A stretch of DNA of 16,931 nucleotides from CAZXYF01 sp964644705 (lineage in GTDB: Bacteria; Planctomycetota; Brocadiia; SM23-32): contig CAZXYF010000055.1 of NCBI GenBank assembly GCA_964644705.1, positions 1-16,931 of the forward strand, in the 5' to 3' direction. Shown in pieces: positions 1 to 6,337 of the stretch. Under the pieces are notes generated by a model. That model was not told where the DNA came from. It made no database searches and saw nothing but the letters and a program-made list of their open reading frames with translations. Every line of letters begins with the position of its first letter. Within the stretch, counting starts at the first letter, position 1. Both the position numbers and the translations under genes were made by a program.

Positions 1-48
1 GTAATCGGCTTTTGTTTTTTCGCCGAGGTCTCATCCGAGGAGTGTCTC

Positions 49-1047
49 ATGACAGAACATATGACCGACTGGATGCACGACGCCCGCTGGGGCACGATGA
101 CGCATTATCTTGCCGCCGGGTTTGCTTCCGATAATGACCCCATGACGCCTGAACGCTGGAACCGCATCGTCGATGATTTTGATGCGGAGCGATTCGCGCA
201 GACCATCGCCGATACCGGAAGCGGATACCACATCTTTACCCGCGGGCAGAACAGCGGGTTTTCATGCAGTCCGAATGAAACCTATGATCGGATCGTGGGG
301 CGGAGCCCGGAGGAAAGCTGGTTGTCACGACGTGATCTGATCATGGATGTGGCCGACGCTCTGCTGGAGCGCGGGGTCAAACCGATGGTGTACTGCACGT
401 CCACGCTGGATAACGATGATCACGAGGGGATGCGGGCCTTTAAATGCACGCCCCCGTGGGAACCGAAGGAGTGGAGCGGATGGAAAAGGGCGCTGGACCA
501 GATTGAACCGGTCCCGGGCGTTGATGAACGCATGACCGAGTTTCAGCAAAAGTGGGAGGCCGTTCACCGTGAATGGTCCCATCGATGGGGCGATCGCATC
601 TATGGATGGTGGATCGATGGATGTTATTACGCGGATAAAATGTATCGACACGATGATGCCCCCAACTTCGCCAGTTTTGCCGCCGCCCTCAAAGCCGGCA
701 ATCCGGACAGCCTGGTGGCGTTCAATCCGGGTGTGAACCAGGTGGGTGGGTTCACCGAACAGGAGGATTACACGGCCGGGGAAGTGAACGATCTGCTGGT
801 GTATGGTCCCACGCTCGATGCGTCCCGTTTTGTCGACGGTGCTCAGTTGCATATCCTGTCGTTCCTCGGGGGGTTCTGGGGCTGGAACGAACCCACGCTC
901 CGATTCCGGGATGAACTGGCCATCGCTTACACTCACCACATCAACGACCTCGGCGGCGCCATCACCTGGGACATCCCCCTCGAGGCCGACGGGACCATTC
1001 CGACCGAATTCGTGCGCCAGCTCACCGCCATCGGAAACGCTCTCTAA
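49..1047 (+). CDS. GH29-like (alpha-L-fucosidase-fold) glycoside hydrolase
   Basis: 332 residues. The N-terminal stretch WMHDARWGTMTHY (residues 8-20) resembles the opening of the GH29 catalytic barrel, and WWIDG at 187-191 resembles the W-x-D-G strand that carries the nucleophile in alpha-L-fucosidases, making Asp190 the candidate nucleophile. The protein stops at about the end of the barrel, so it lacks the C-terminal beta-sandwich of typical GH29 enzymes (usually 450 residues or more). No signal peptide is visible, so a cytoplasmic enzyme acting on imported oligosaccharide is inferred. The start is supported by GAGGAG about 7 bases upstream. A sulfatase lies 1.9 kb downstream on the same strand, which hints at sulfated fucose-containing glycans. 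GH29 membership is from motifs only; substrate is unproven and a non-fucosidase relative is possible. Confidence 0.6.
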   Translation: MTEHMTDWMHDARWGTMTHYLAAGFASDNDPMTPERWNRIVDDFDAERFAQTIADTGSGYHIFTRGQNSGFSCSPNETYDRIVGRSPEESWLSRRDLIMDVADALLERGVKPMVYCTSTLDNDDHEGMRAFKCTPPWEPKEWSGWKRALDQIEPVPGVDERMTEFQQKWEAVHREWSHRWGDRIYGWWIDGCYYADKMYRHDDAPNFASFAAALKAGNPDSLVAFNPGVNQVGGFTEQEDYTAGEVNDLLVYGPTLDASRFVDGAQLHILSFLGGFWGWNEPTLRFRDELAIAYTHHINDLGGAITWDIPLEADGTIPTEFVRQLTAIGNAL

Positions 1048-1583
1048 CACCCCAAATCGTAATCATAAGCTGACCGGAAAAATGACTTGCCGTTTTCCGT
1101 TCTCAAGCAGGTTTGGAATGTCCGAAAGGTGATGCTTCAGCCCAATGCGAAAAACCTGCCGATCTATTTTTTTATCTTTTCGTTTTTTTTGCGAGCTCCT
1201 GACATATGTCAACATTTTGCGTCGGCGGTGGCTCAAACTCAAACCCCGAACAGTTTTTTTCGATCCCCTTAATGCTTAATCATGACTGCGTTCGCTGCAT
1301 GGCGATCCCAATGTGATCTGCTAAATCCTGAACGTTTCACTTTCTGCTCCTTACTCGATTATTCCCATGAGCTAACCAAACATACTGTTCATCATGGGCG
1401 ATCAGATGCGAGCCGACGCTATGAGTTGCAGCGGGAATAGTGCCTCCAATTGACATGTTTCTGATACGCGGTATATTCTCCATGTGGATGTAAAGGGCAA
1501 CGAGCCACGATAAGCTTGCATGTCGTGCACATAATATATACTGTGATATAGGATATAACTTTTCCAATTGCTCCGAAAAAGGG
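1048..1583. other. 536-base intergenic region, no recognisable gene
   Basis: No reading frame here looks like a known protein. The left part is T-rich (1165-1195) and includes the perfect 12-base palindrome TGACATATGTCA at 1200-1211, a possible operator. From about 1340 the composition becomes AT-richer and stays so into the following rpn gene. An AT-rich promoter-like stretch lies at 1516-1542 (TTGCAT, then TATACT, with a short 15-base spacer), about 40 bases before the rpn start; this is only a weak promoter candidate. Confidence 0.5.
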
Positions 1584-2719
1584 ATGGGTATCACTGTGAT
1601 TAACGATCGGGAGGATTTTGATAATCCGTGGAAAGATGCACTCGGGGCTTTTTTTGAGGAATTCATAGAGTTCTTCTTTCCTGACATCTACCCCCAGATA
1701 AACTGGGACAAGGGGTTCAGCACCAAAGATAAAGAGCTACGTCAGTTGTGGAAAAAATCAAAAACGCCCAAACGTACTCCCGATAAACTTTTTTCAGTCG
1801 TGAGTAACACCGGCCAAAAGGAATCGGTGTTTGTTCATGTCGAAGTGCAATCATATCACGAAACTGAGTTTGCCAGACGCATGTTCAGCTACCACTACCG
1901 GCTCTTTGATCTGGAAGAGGCTCCACTGGCCAGTCTCGTTGTGTTTGCCGATGATAATCCGGGATGGAATCCCGACAGCTATGAATACAACATATTCGGA
2001 TGTCATCAGCAATTGAAGTATCCAACGGTGAAATTGCTTGAATACCAGGGTCGCCTTGATGAGTTACTGGAAAGTGATAATGCGTTTGCAATTGTAACGG
2101 CCGCTCACATTCTGACCCGACGCACCCACAAAGCGCCAAGGGAGCGGATGGACCAGAAATGGCGTCTTATACGTCTTTTGTACGAACGTGGATGGGAAAG
2201 AACGCGAATCATTAAATTATTTGGTATAATTGATTGGATGCTTTACCTGCCGGAGGAACTTGAAGATTCATTTCACCAGAAGCTTAAGAGCTATGAGGAG
2301 GAACACAGAATGCCATATGTCTCATCGATAGAACGACGTGCCATTCAGAGAGGTTTGGAAAAGGGCATGCAAGAGGGCATGGAAAAGGGCATGGAAAAGG
2401 GCATGGAAAANNNNNNNNNNNNNNNNNNNNNNNNNNNNNNNNNNNNNNNNNNNNNNNNNNNNNNNNNNNNNNNNNNNNNNNNNNNNNNNNNNNNNNNNNN
2501 NNNNNNNNNNAGGGCATGGAAAAGGGCATGGAAAAGGGCATGGAAAAAGGGGAGAAAAAGGAAGCTTCACGGATGCTGCGGCGCATGTTGAGAGCCCGAT
2601 TCGGCCCTCTTACAGAGGAAACAGAGCAAAAAATATCGGAAGCCAGTGCTGAGAGAATTGAAGAATGGGGAGAACGACTTGTACAGGCGGACAGTCTGGC
2701 AGATGTTTTCGCCGATTAG
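1584..2719 (+). CDS. Rpn-family PD-(D/E)XK nuclease with GMEK repeats and C-terminal DUF4351 (spans assembly gap)
   Basis: The N-terminal ~110 residues match the Rpn/YadD (recombination-promoting nuclease, transposase_31) core: FDNPWKDALGAFF at 12-24, Asp67 in PDKLFSV, the E-x-Q pair Glu87/Gln89 in VHVEVQS, then FARRMFSYHYRLF. These are the expected PD-(D/E)XK catalytic residues. A helical middle part is followed by four-residue GMEK repeats and a C-terminal MLRRMLRARFGPLTEE... helical domain (about 2564-2710) typical of DUF4351. A 100-N gap splits the repeats; the frames on either side differ as assembled but become one if the true gap is 12n-1 bases, which repeat phase requires independently. 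No good Shine-Dalgarno precedes ATG 1584, in contrast to the perfect one inside the gene. Base composition is more AT-rich than the flanking genes, suggesting transfer. Known relatives promote DNA cleavage/recombination, and some act as toxins in phage defence. Confidence 0.85.
2222..2230 (+). promoter_or_regulatory. Internal extended -10 promoter inside rpn
   Basis: TGGTATAAT is a perfect TGnTATAAT extended -10 in an AT-rich patch of the coding sequence. No good -35 lies 16-18 bases upstream, which extended -10 promoters can tolerate. A start point near 2237 would give a leader of about 73 bases before the internal ATG at 2310. Confidence 0.5.
2296..2301 (+). promoter_or_regulatory. Internal Shine-Dalgarno site AGGAGG for ATG 2310
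   Basis: A full consensus AGGAGG lies within coding sequence, 8 bases before the in-frame ATG at 2310. It is stronger than any ribosome site seen at the start of the full-length gene and supports separate translation of the C-terminal domain. Confidence 0.6.
2310..2719 (+). CDS. Candidate intragenic RpnS-type antitoxin, in frame within the rpn gene
   Basis: An in-frame ATG at 2310 would start a separate small protein beginning MPYVSSIERRAIQRGLEKG, then the GMEK repeats and the DUF4351 helical domain; length is 106 residues plus four per extra repeat hidden in the gap. It is preceded by AGGAGG (2296-2301), 8 bases before the ATG, and by TGGTATAAT (2222-2230), a consensus extended -10 promoter. 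The full-length start at 1584 has neither quality of signal. In enterobacteria, Rpn genes are reported to encode a long toxic nuclease (RpnL) and a separately translated C-terminal antitoxin (RpnS) containing four-residue repeats that vary in number. The match of layout is direct from sequence; antitoxin function is inference. Confidence 0.55.
2364..2548 (+). repeat. 12-base tandem repeats encoding GMEK, interrupted by gap
   Basis: The unit GGCATGGAAAAG repeats in frame as Gly-Met-Glu-Lys. One diverged copy (GMQE) and three GMEK copies precede the N run, the last cut by it, and three copies follow. Each unit contains an ATG preceded by purine-rich GGAAAAGGGC. Copy-number change by slippage keeps the frame because the unit is 12 bases. 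The true copy number is unknown. Confidence 0.95.
2411..2510. other. Assembly gap (100 N) inside the rpn repeats
   Basis: Exactly 100 N, a conventional placeholder length. Repeat phase requires 12n-1 missing bases (11, 23 ... 95, 107), and this is also what restores one reading frame across the gap. Confidence 0.98.
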
Positions 2720-2752
2720 GCTTTGTCTGAGAAAACGGATCTGGGTTCGAGC

Positions 2753-2847
2753 GGGCCAATTCCCCGCTACCCCGCATTACCAGAGGTCTGCATCGGTTTG
2801 TCTCCACTGGATGGGCCTCTGCGTCTGCACCAGCGAAGAATTGGCCC
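2753..2847. repeat. 95-base nested inverted repeat between rpn and the sulfatase gene
   Basis: GGGCCAATTC (2753-2762) is the exact reverse complement of GAATTGGCCC (2838-2847). After a two-base mismatch, CGC (2765-2767) pairs with GCG (2833-2835). Inside, CAGAGG (2781-2786) pairs with CCTCTG (2816-2821), and CATC (2791-2794) with GATG (2810-2813). No U-tract follows, so it is not an ordinary terminator; it could be a small palindromic mobile element or a structured leader. Confidence 0.45.
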
Positions 2848-2908
2848 CCTCTCGGTCCGACGACCGCTTTCCCACACAGAGCTTAATCCTTCACCCACCA
2901 CTTGACCA

Positions 2909-4450
2909 ATGTCTCAACAAATGAACGTCATTCTCGTCCTTGCCGACCAGCACTACTCGAACGTGATGGGTTGTGCGGATCACCCGCAGGCCATCACTCC
3001 CAATCTGGATGCCTTTGCCGCGGACGGCGTCCGGTTCTCCGATGCCTACTGCCAGAACCCCATCTGCACGCCCAGCCGGGTGTCATGGCTGTCGGGGCAA
3101 TACTGCCACAATCATGGTTTTTACGGCCTGTCGGGGCCGGCCTGGTACGATCTGCCGAGCATGTTCGGGCACTTCCGGAACCACGGCTACCGCACGGCCG
3201 GTCTGGGCAAACTGCACCTGCCGCACCAGCCCAGAAACTGGGTGGCCGACGATCTGGACCTCTTTGAAGACGCCTACAAACAACCGGACGGCCGTGATTA
3301 CGGTCATTCTAATTTCTTGAAGCATCTGGAAGAAGCCGGGCTGCGGGAACTGGAAGATAGCTGGCACAATCCCTGGATGGGGTCCCATAACATGGATTCC
3401 CGTCCCTCGGAGCTGCCCTACGAACACACCATGGAACGCTGGATCACGGACCGGGCCATCGATTTTGTTGATGAGTCGCCCGATGATCCGTTTTTCATCG
3501 AGATCGCCTATCAGCGCCCGCATCACCCACTGCTTCCGCAGCCGGAGTTCTGGGAGATGTATCCGCCAGATCTGGAGCTGCCCGACACGTTCGATCAGGA
3601 ACCCGCGGGGCGACCGCCTCATTTCCGCCGAATATGGGAGAATACACGTAATCACCAGGGACGCTTCGGTGATTCCGATGAGGGGACGATTGAGTGGGCC
3701 CGGCGGGCCTGGCGCGGCACGCTGGCCTGCATCACGCAGATGGACGACGTGTTCGGCCGCATGATTGAATCGTTGAAAGAGCGAGATCTGTATGACGACA
3801 CGGTGATCATCTACTCCAGCGATCACGGTGGATATCACACCATCCACGGCATGCCCGAAAAAGCTCCCGGCATCTGCTCGGACGCCGTCTGCCGAATTCC
3901 CATGCTCTGGCGCGTGCCGGGCGTGACCGAATCGGGTCACGTGTCCGACCAGCTCGTCGAGACGGTCGATGCCGCCCCCACGCTGTGTTCAATCTGCGGC
4001 GTGCCTCCGATGGAGACGACCGACGGAGAGGATATAACGCCTCTCCTGAAGGGAGAATCTGAAGAAGTCCACGAAATTGCAGTCACGGAGAACCCGTGGA
4101 GCAAGAGCATGCGATGGGGCCGCTGGCGTTTCGTGCATTATCAGCGCAAGATGTGGGACGGGCAGGATGTGGGCGAACTCTACGACATAGAGGCCGACCC
4201 GGACGAGCAGAACAACCTGTATCACGATCCCGACCACCAGGAGACGGTGGAGGCATGCCGCCGGAAACTGCTGGAGTGGCTCATTGACACCCAGCGCTGC
4301 CGCACGGTCCATCCGCCGCGACACGGCATTGAATTGCAGGAAGACGGAACCATTCGTCCACAGCAATACGAGACTGCCGAAGACGGTAAGGAATCCAACG
4401 AGGCCGGCCCCCAGCAGCGACTGGAGGACGGGCGGATACATTATTTGTGA
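2909..4450 (+). CDS. Sulfatase, Cys-type formylglycine-dependent (S1/PF00884 family)
   Basis: 513 residues, full length for the family. It hydrolyses sulfate esters; the sulfated substrate cannot be told. Asp13 in NVILVLADQH is the usual N-terminal metal ligand. CTPSRVSWLSG starting at Cys53 is the complete C-x-P-S-R signature converted to formylglycine, and SSDHGG (Asp305-His306) supplies further metal/active-site residues. The C-terminal GELYDIEADPDEQNNL is the common sulfatase tail motif. No signal peptide is visible, unusual because PVC-group sulfatases are often exported, so cytoplasmic action is inferred. Start at 2909 or Met5 (2921); neither has a clear Shine-Dalgarno. A terminator follows at 4572-4600. 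An anaerobic or FGE-type maturase must be encoded elsewhere. Confidence 0.93.
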   Translation: MSQQMNVILVLADQHYSNVMGCADHPQAITPNLDAFAADGVRFSDAYCQNPICTPSRVSWLSGQYCHNHGFYGLSGPAWYDLPSMFGHFRNHGYRTAGLGKLHLPHQPRNWVADDLDLFEDAYKQPDGRDYGHSNFLKHLEEAGLRELEDSWHNPWMGSHNMDSRPSELPYEHTMERWITDRAIDFVDESPDDPFFIEIAYQRPHHPLLPQPEFWEMYPPDLELPDTFDQEPAGRPPHFRRIWENTRNHQGRFGDSDEGTIEWARRAWRGTLACITQMDDVFGRMIESLKERDLYDDTVIIYSSDHGGYHTIHGMPEKAPGICSDAVCRIPMLWRVPGVTESGHVSDQLVETVDAAPTLCSICGVPPMETTDGEDITPLLKGESEEVHEIAVTENPWSKSMRWGRWRFVHYQRKMWDGQDVGELYDIEADPDEQNNLYHDPDHQETVEACRRKLLEWLIDTQRCRTVHPPRHGIELQEDGTIRPQQYETAEDGKESNEAGPQQRLEDGRIHYL

Positions 4451-4571
4451 CGAGTGCAGCGTATGGCGCGGCGTTTTTGCCCTTTCTTGCTCTACCTTCC
4501 ATTTCTTTCACCTTATCCACCGTTTGATGGCACCGCACTGTGCCGGATTCGACGGAGCCGATCTATGGAGT

Positions 4572-4600
4572 GCGCTGGCTGCCAGCGCTTTTTCTTTTTT
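4572..4600 (+). terminator. Rho-independent terminator after the sulfatase gene
   Basis: GCGCTGG (4572-4578) and CCAGCGC (4582-4588) form a perfect 7-bp stem with a three-base loop, followed directly by TTTTTCTTTTTT. It isolates the sulfatase transcript from the cobalamin locus. Confidence 0.85.
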
Positions 4601-4614
4601 GGGGCGATCTGTGT

Positions 4615-4643
4615 TTGATTGCGTATCAGGCCTCTGCTATACT
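4615..4643 (+). promoter_or_regulatory. Sigma70-type promoter of the cbiMN riboswitch transcript
   Basis: TTGATT (4615-4620) and TATACT (4638-4643) are separated by exactly 17 bases, and TG at 4635-4636 makes an extended -10. The predicted start near 4650 falls at the 5' edge of the riboswitch P1 stem, which supports the assignment. Confidence 0.75.
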
Positions 4644-4650
4644 TTGCCAC

Positions 4651-4845
4651 CTACGAGTGAAATCCCGGCGTCGCCGGGATGAGGGAAGACGGTGAAAAAC
4701 CGTCGCGGACCCGCCGCTGTAACCGGTTGCGAATGCCCCGGAAACTATGGTCACTGTCGGCCGCGTCGCTTTGTTGGCGATGAACGGTGCGACGGGAAGG
4801 CCGGGCAAGTAGCAATAACCGGAAGCCAGAAGACCTGCTCGTGAT
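4651..4845 (+). promoter_or_regulatory. Cobalamin (adenosylcobalamin-type) riboswitch upstream of cbiM
   Basis: The conserved core GAGGGAAG (4681-4688), GGTGAAAA (4691-4698) and CCGCCGCTGTAA (4711-4722) is present, and AGCCAGAAGACCTGC (4824-4838) is the B12 box. ACGAG (4653-4657) pairs with CTCGT (4838-4842) as closing stem P1, giving an aptamer of about 190 nt. It binds a cobalamin and should lower cbiMN expression when corrinoid is plentiful, via the terminator at 4925-4962. Confidence 0.92.
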
Positions 4846-4904
4846 GCGAAAGCCGTCCGGATGTCTCCGGGTGAAGAGACACGGATGCGATAAGACATGC
4901 TGGA

Positions 4905-4933
4905 ACCAGAAGGCTGAAAACGGAAGCCCTGGT
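4905..4933 (+). promoter_or_regulatory. Candidate antiterminator hairpin of the cbiMN riboswitch
   Basis: ACCAG (4905-4909) can pair with CTGGT (4929-4933), and GGCT (4912-4915) with AGCC (4925-4928), leaving an AA bulge. This uses the 5' arm of the downstream terminator stem, so the two structures are mutually exclusive. The pairing was read by eye; energies were not computed. Confidence 0.45.
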
Positions 4934-4962
4934 CCCGTTTTGTGCGGGATCAGGGCTTTTTT
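4925..4962 (+). terminator. Intrinsic terminator, expression platform of the first cobalamin riboswitch
   Basis: AGCCCTGGTCCCG (4925-4937) pairs with CGGGATCAGGGCT (4945-4957) as a 13-bp stem with one G-U pair and a seven-base loop, followed by a run of six T. It sits between the aptamer and cbiM, so control by transcription attenuation is likely. Confidence 0.85.
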
Positions 4963-5012
4963 CATTAACGGTTGTGGTATCAGTCCAAAAGTTTACGTGA
5001 GGAGAGCTGACG

Positions 5013-5762
5013 ATGTTTCAGTCGAAGTGGAAATGGATGATGTTTTTGGCCGGGGCGCTGCTGTTTTTGGTGCCCGATTACGCCTTTGGGATGCACATAG
5101 CTGAAGGGATACTGCCGGCAAAATGGGCGATTGTCTGGTATGTTGTGGCCGCCCCTTTTGTCATCTGGGGATTGTCCCAGATACGACGGCGCAGCCGGGA
5201 GAACCCCAAATACAAGGCGTTCGTCGCTCTCGTGGGAGCCGCCGTGTTTATCATCTCCTGCATGCCCGTGCCGGTTCCCGTCGCGGGATCGTGTTCGCAT
5301 CCCACCGGTGTGGGGCTGGCGGCAATATTGATCGGTCCCGGACCGGCCATTGTGGTCTCGACGGTCGCTCTGGGATTGCAGGCCCTGTTTCTCGCGCATG
5401 GGGGGCTGAGCACGCTGGGCGCGAACGTCGTCTCGATGGGAGTTGTGGGCGCTATGCTGGGATACGGCGCATGGACGATGAGCCGTAAGGTGGGGCTGCC
5501 CGTCGTGATCGGTGCTTTCCTTGCCGGTGCGATCGGTGACTGGGCGACCTATGCCGGCACGTCCTTCGAGCTGGCCACCGCACTGCACGGGGATGGGGCG
5601 ATCATGACCATGTTCTTGACGCTGATGGCCGCTTTCGTTCCCACGCAACTGCCTCTCGGCATCCTGGAGGGCCTGCTCTCGGTCGGCGCGTACAAATTCG
5701 TCAACGCGCGGCGTCCGGACCTTCTGAAGGAGATGGAACAATTGGGAAAAACCCCGGCGTGA
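5013..5762 (+). CDS. cbiM: Cobalt ECF transporter substrate-capture protein CbiM
   Basis: 249 residues, multi-span inner-membrane protein that captures Co2+ for corrinoid synthesis. After an N-terminal hydrophobic segment ending ...DYAFG, the sequence MHIAEGILPAKW starts at residue 27; in this family cleavage exposes the Met-His used as metal ligand (here Met27-His28). GSCSHPTGVGLA (92-103) and LAHGGLSTLGAN (127-138) are hallmark CbiM motifs. Start chosen at 5013 because GAGGAG lies 8 bases upstream. It follows the riboswitch and terminator at 4651-4962, and cbiN follows 61 bases downstream. NikM (nickel) is the main alternative; the B12 riboswitch argues for cobalt. No cbiQ or cbiO follows. 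Confidence 0.95.
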   Translation: MFQSKWKWMMFLAGALLFLVPDYAFGMHIAEGILPAKWAIVWYVVAAPFVIWGLSQIRRRSRENPKYKAFVALVGAAVFIISCMPVPVPVAGSCSHPTGVGLAAILIGPGPAIVVSTVALGLQALFLAHGGLSTLGANVVSMGVVGAMLGYGAWTMSRKVGLPVVIGAFLAGAIGDWATYAGTSFELATALHGDGAIMTMFLTLMAAFVPTQLPLGILEGLLSVGAYKFVNARRPDLLKEMEQLGKTPA

Positions 5763-5823
5763 GGTCTTAGGATGGATCTGGGAATTAAAAAGAATCGTTA
5801 GCAAAACTGGAGAGGACACAACC

Positions 5824-6114
5824 ATGAAACTTCAACGGAAAATTCTGGCCATGCTGGTTATTGGCCTGGCACTCATCACGATGTATTGCCGTCCCGTCCG
5901 CGCCGAAAAATGGTCGGGGACGGATGTCACCGTGGTGGAGGAAGCCGCAACGGAAGCCGGTCGGGAACCCAGCGATCCGCTGATCAACACCGACCAGGGC
6001 GACATCCTCCTGTTCGCCTTTTTGATGGCCGGCACGGTGGGCGGATTCGTGGGAGGATATTACTGCAGGGATTTGTTCAGTGAATCCTCGGACACGGAAA
6101 AAGGTGAATCCTGA
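5824..6114 (+). CDS. cbiN: CbiN-like auxiliary subunit of the cobalt ECF transporter
   Basis: 96 residues with the CbiN layout: an N-terminal membrane segment (about 7-21), a short periplasmic loop containing WSGTD (30-34), and a second membrane segment with the QGDILLFAFLMAGTVGGF pattern (58-75) that resembles the E-s-l-L-F-a-l-Q stretch of CbiN. It is divergent: the usual proline-rich loop before the second segment is shortened to REPSDPLINTD. CbiN assists metal loading into CbiM. GGAGAGGA ends about 7 bases before the ATG. Its position directly after cbiM, sharing the riboswitch-controlled transcript, is the strongest support for the name. Confidence 0.75.
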   Translation: MKLQRKILAMLVIGLALITMYCRPVRAEKWSGTDVTVVEEAATEAGREPSDPLINTDQGDILLFAFLMAGTVGGFVGGYYCRDLFSESSDTEKGES

Positions 6115-6135
6115 CACGGTTCACTCGCATTTGTT

Positions 6136-6292
6136 GCTCTGTTGTGCGGGAAGGGAGTGCGAATCTCCCGCTGCCCCGCAACTGTGTTGTCCACGAACGC
6201 TGCCGATCGACCACTGAAAGCGGGTTGTGCCCGGTTTCGGGAAGGTGGTGGCCAGTAGGTTACGGATTCAGTCAGAACACCGCAGGCAGAGC
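6136..6292 (+). promoter_or_regulatory. Second cobalamin riboswitch, upstream of the TonB-dependent receptor
   Basis: GGGAAG (6148-6153), GCCCCGCAACTGT (6173-6185) and the B12 box CAGTCAGAACACC (6269-6281) are in canonical order. GCTCTG (6136-6141) pairs exactly with CAGAGC (6287-6292) as P1. The aptamer is about 157 nt, shorter than the first one. It controls the receptor gene at 6338 and begins only about 20 bases after cbiN, so it may sit within the cbiMN transcript or have its own promoter in the cbiN 3' end; none was clear. Confidence 0.88.
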
Positions 6293-6310
6293 TGTTTTTT
6301 GTTTCTTTTA

Positions 6311-6329
6311 CTTCTCGCGGGAGAAGGAG
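6311..6329 (+). promoter_or_regulatory. Shine-Dalgarno hairpin of the receptor gene
   Basis: CTTCTC (6311-6316) and GAGAAG (6321-6326) form a 6-bp stem with a GCGG loop. The 3' arm runs into AAGGAG (6324-6329), the ribosome site 8 bases before ATG 6338. No terminator lies between aptamer and gene, so translational control is plausible. Confidence 0.45.
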
Positions 6330-6337
6330 ACTGTTTT

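Noticed and set aside
1337..1687. Minus-strand frame of 116 codons overlapping the rpn start
   Set aside because: Overlaps the well-supported rpn N-terminus on the opposite strand; no recognisable motif, so the open frame is probably chance.
2411..2510. Apparent frameshift in rpn, suggesting a pseudogene
   Set aside because: The frame change is produced by the arbitrary 100-N gap; lengths set by repeat phase restore one frame and an intact DUF4351 follows.
2364..2548. CRISPR-like or other non-coding repeat array
   Set aside because: The units are directly adjacent 12-mers in frame, without spacers, and encode a regular GMEK helix.
2740..2765. GGTTCGA resembling a tRNA T-loop
   Set aside because: The flanking bases do not form a T-stem, and no anticodon or acceptor arms were found nearby.
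6227..6337. N-terminal extension of the receptor frame to 6227
   Set aside because: It lies within the cobalamin riboswitch and would put a non-signal sequence before the signal peptide; ATG 6338 has the ribosome site.
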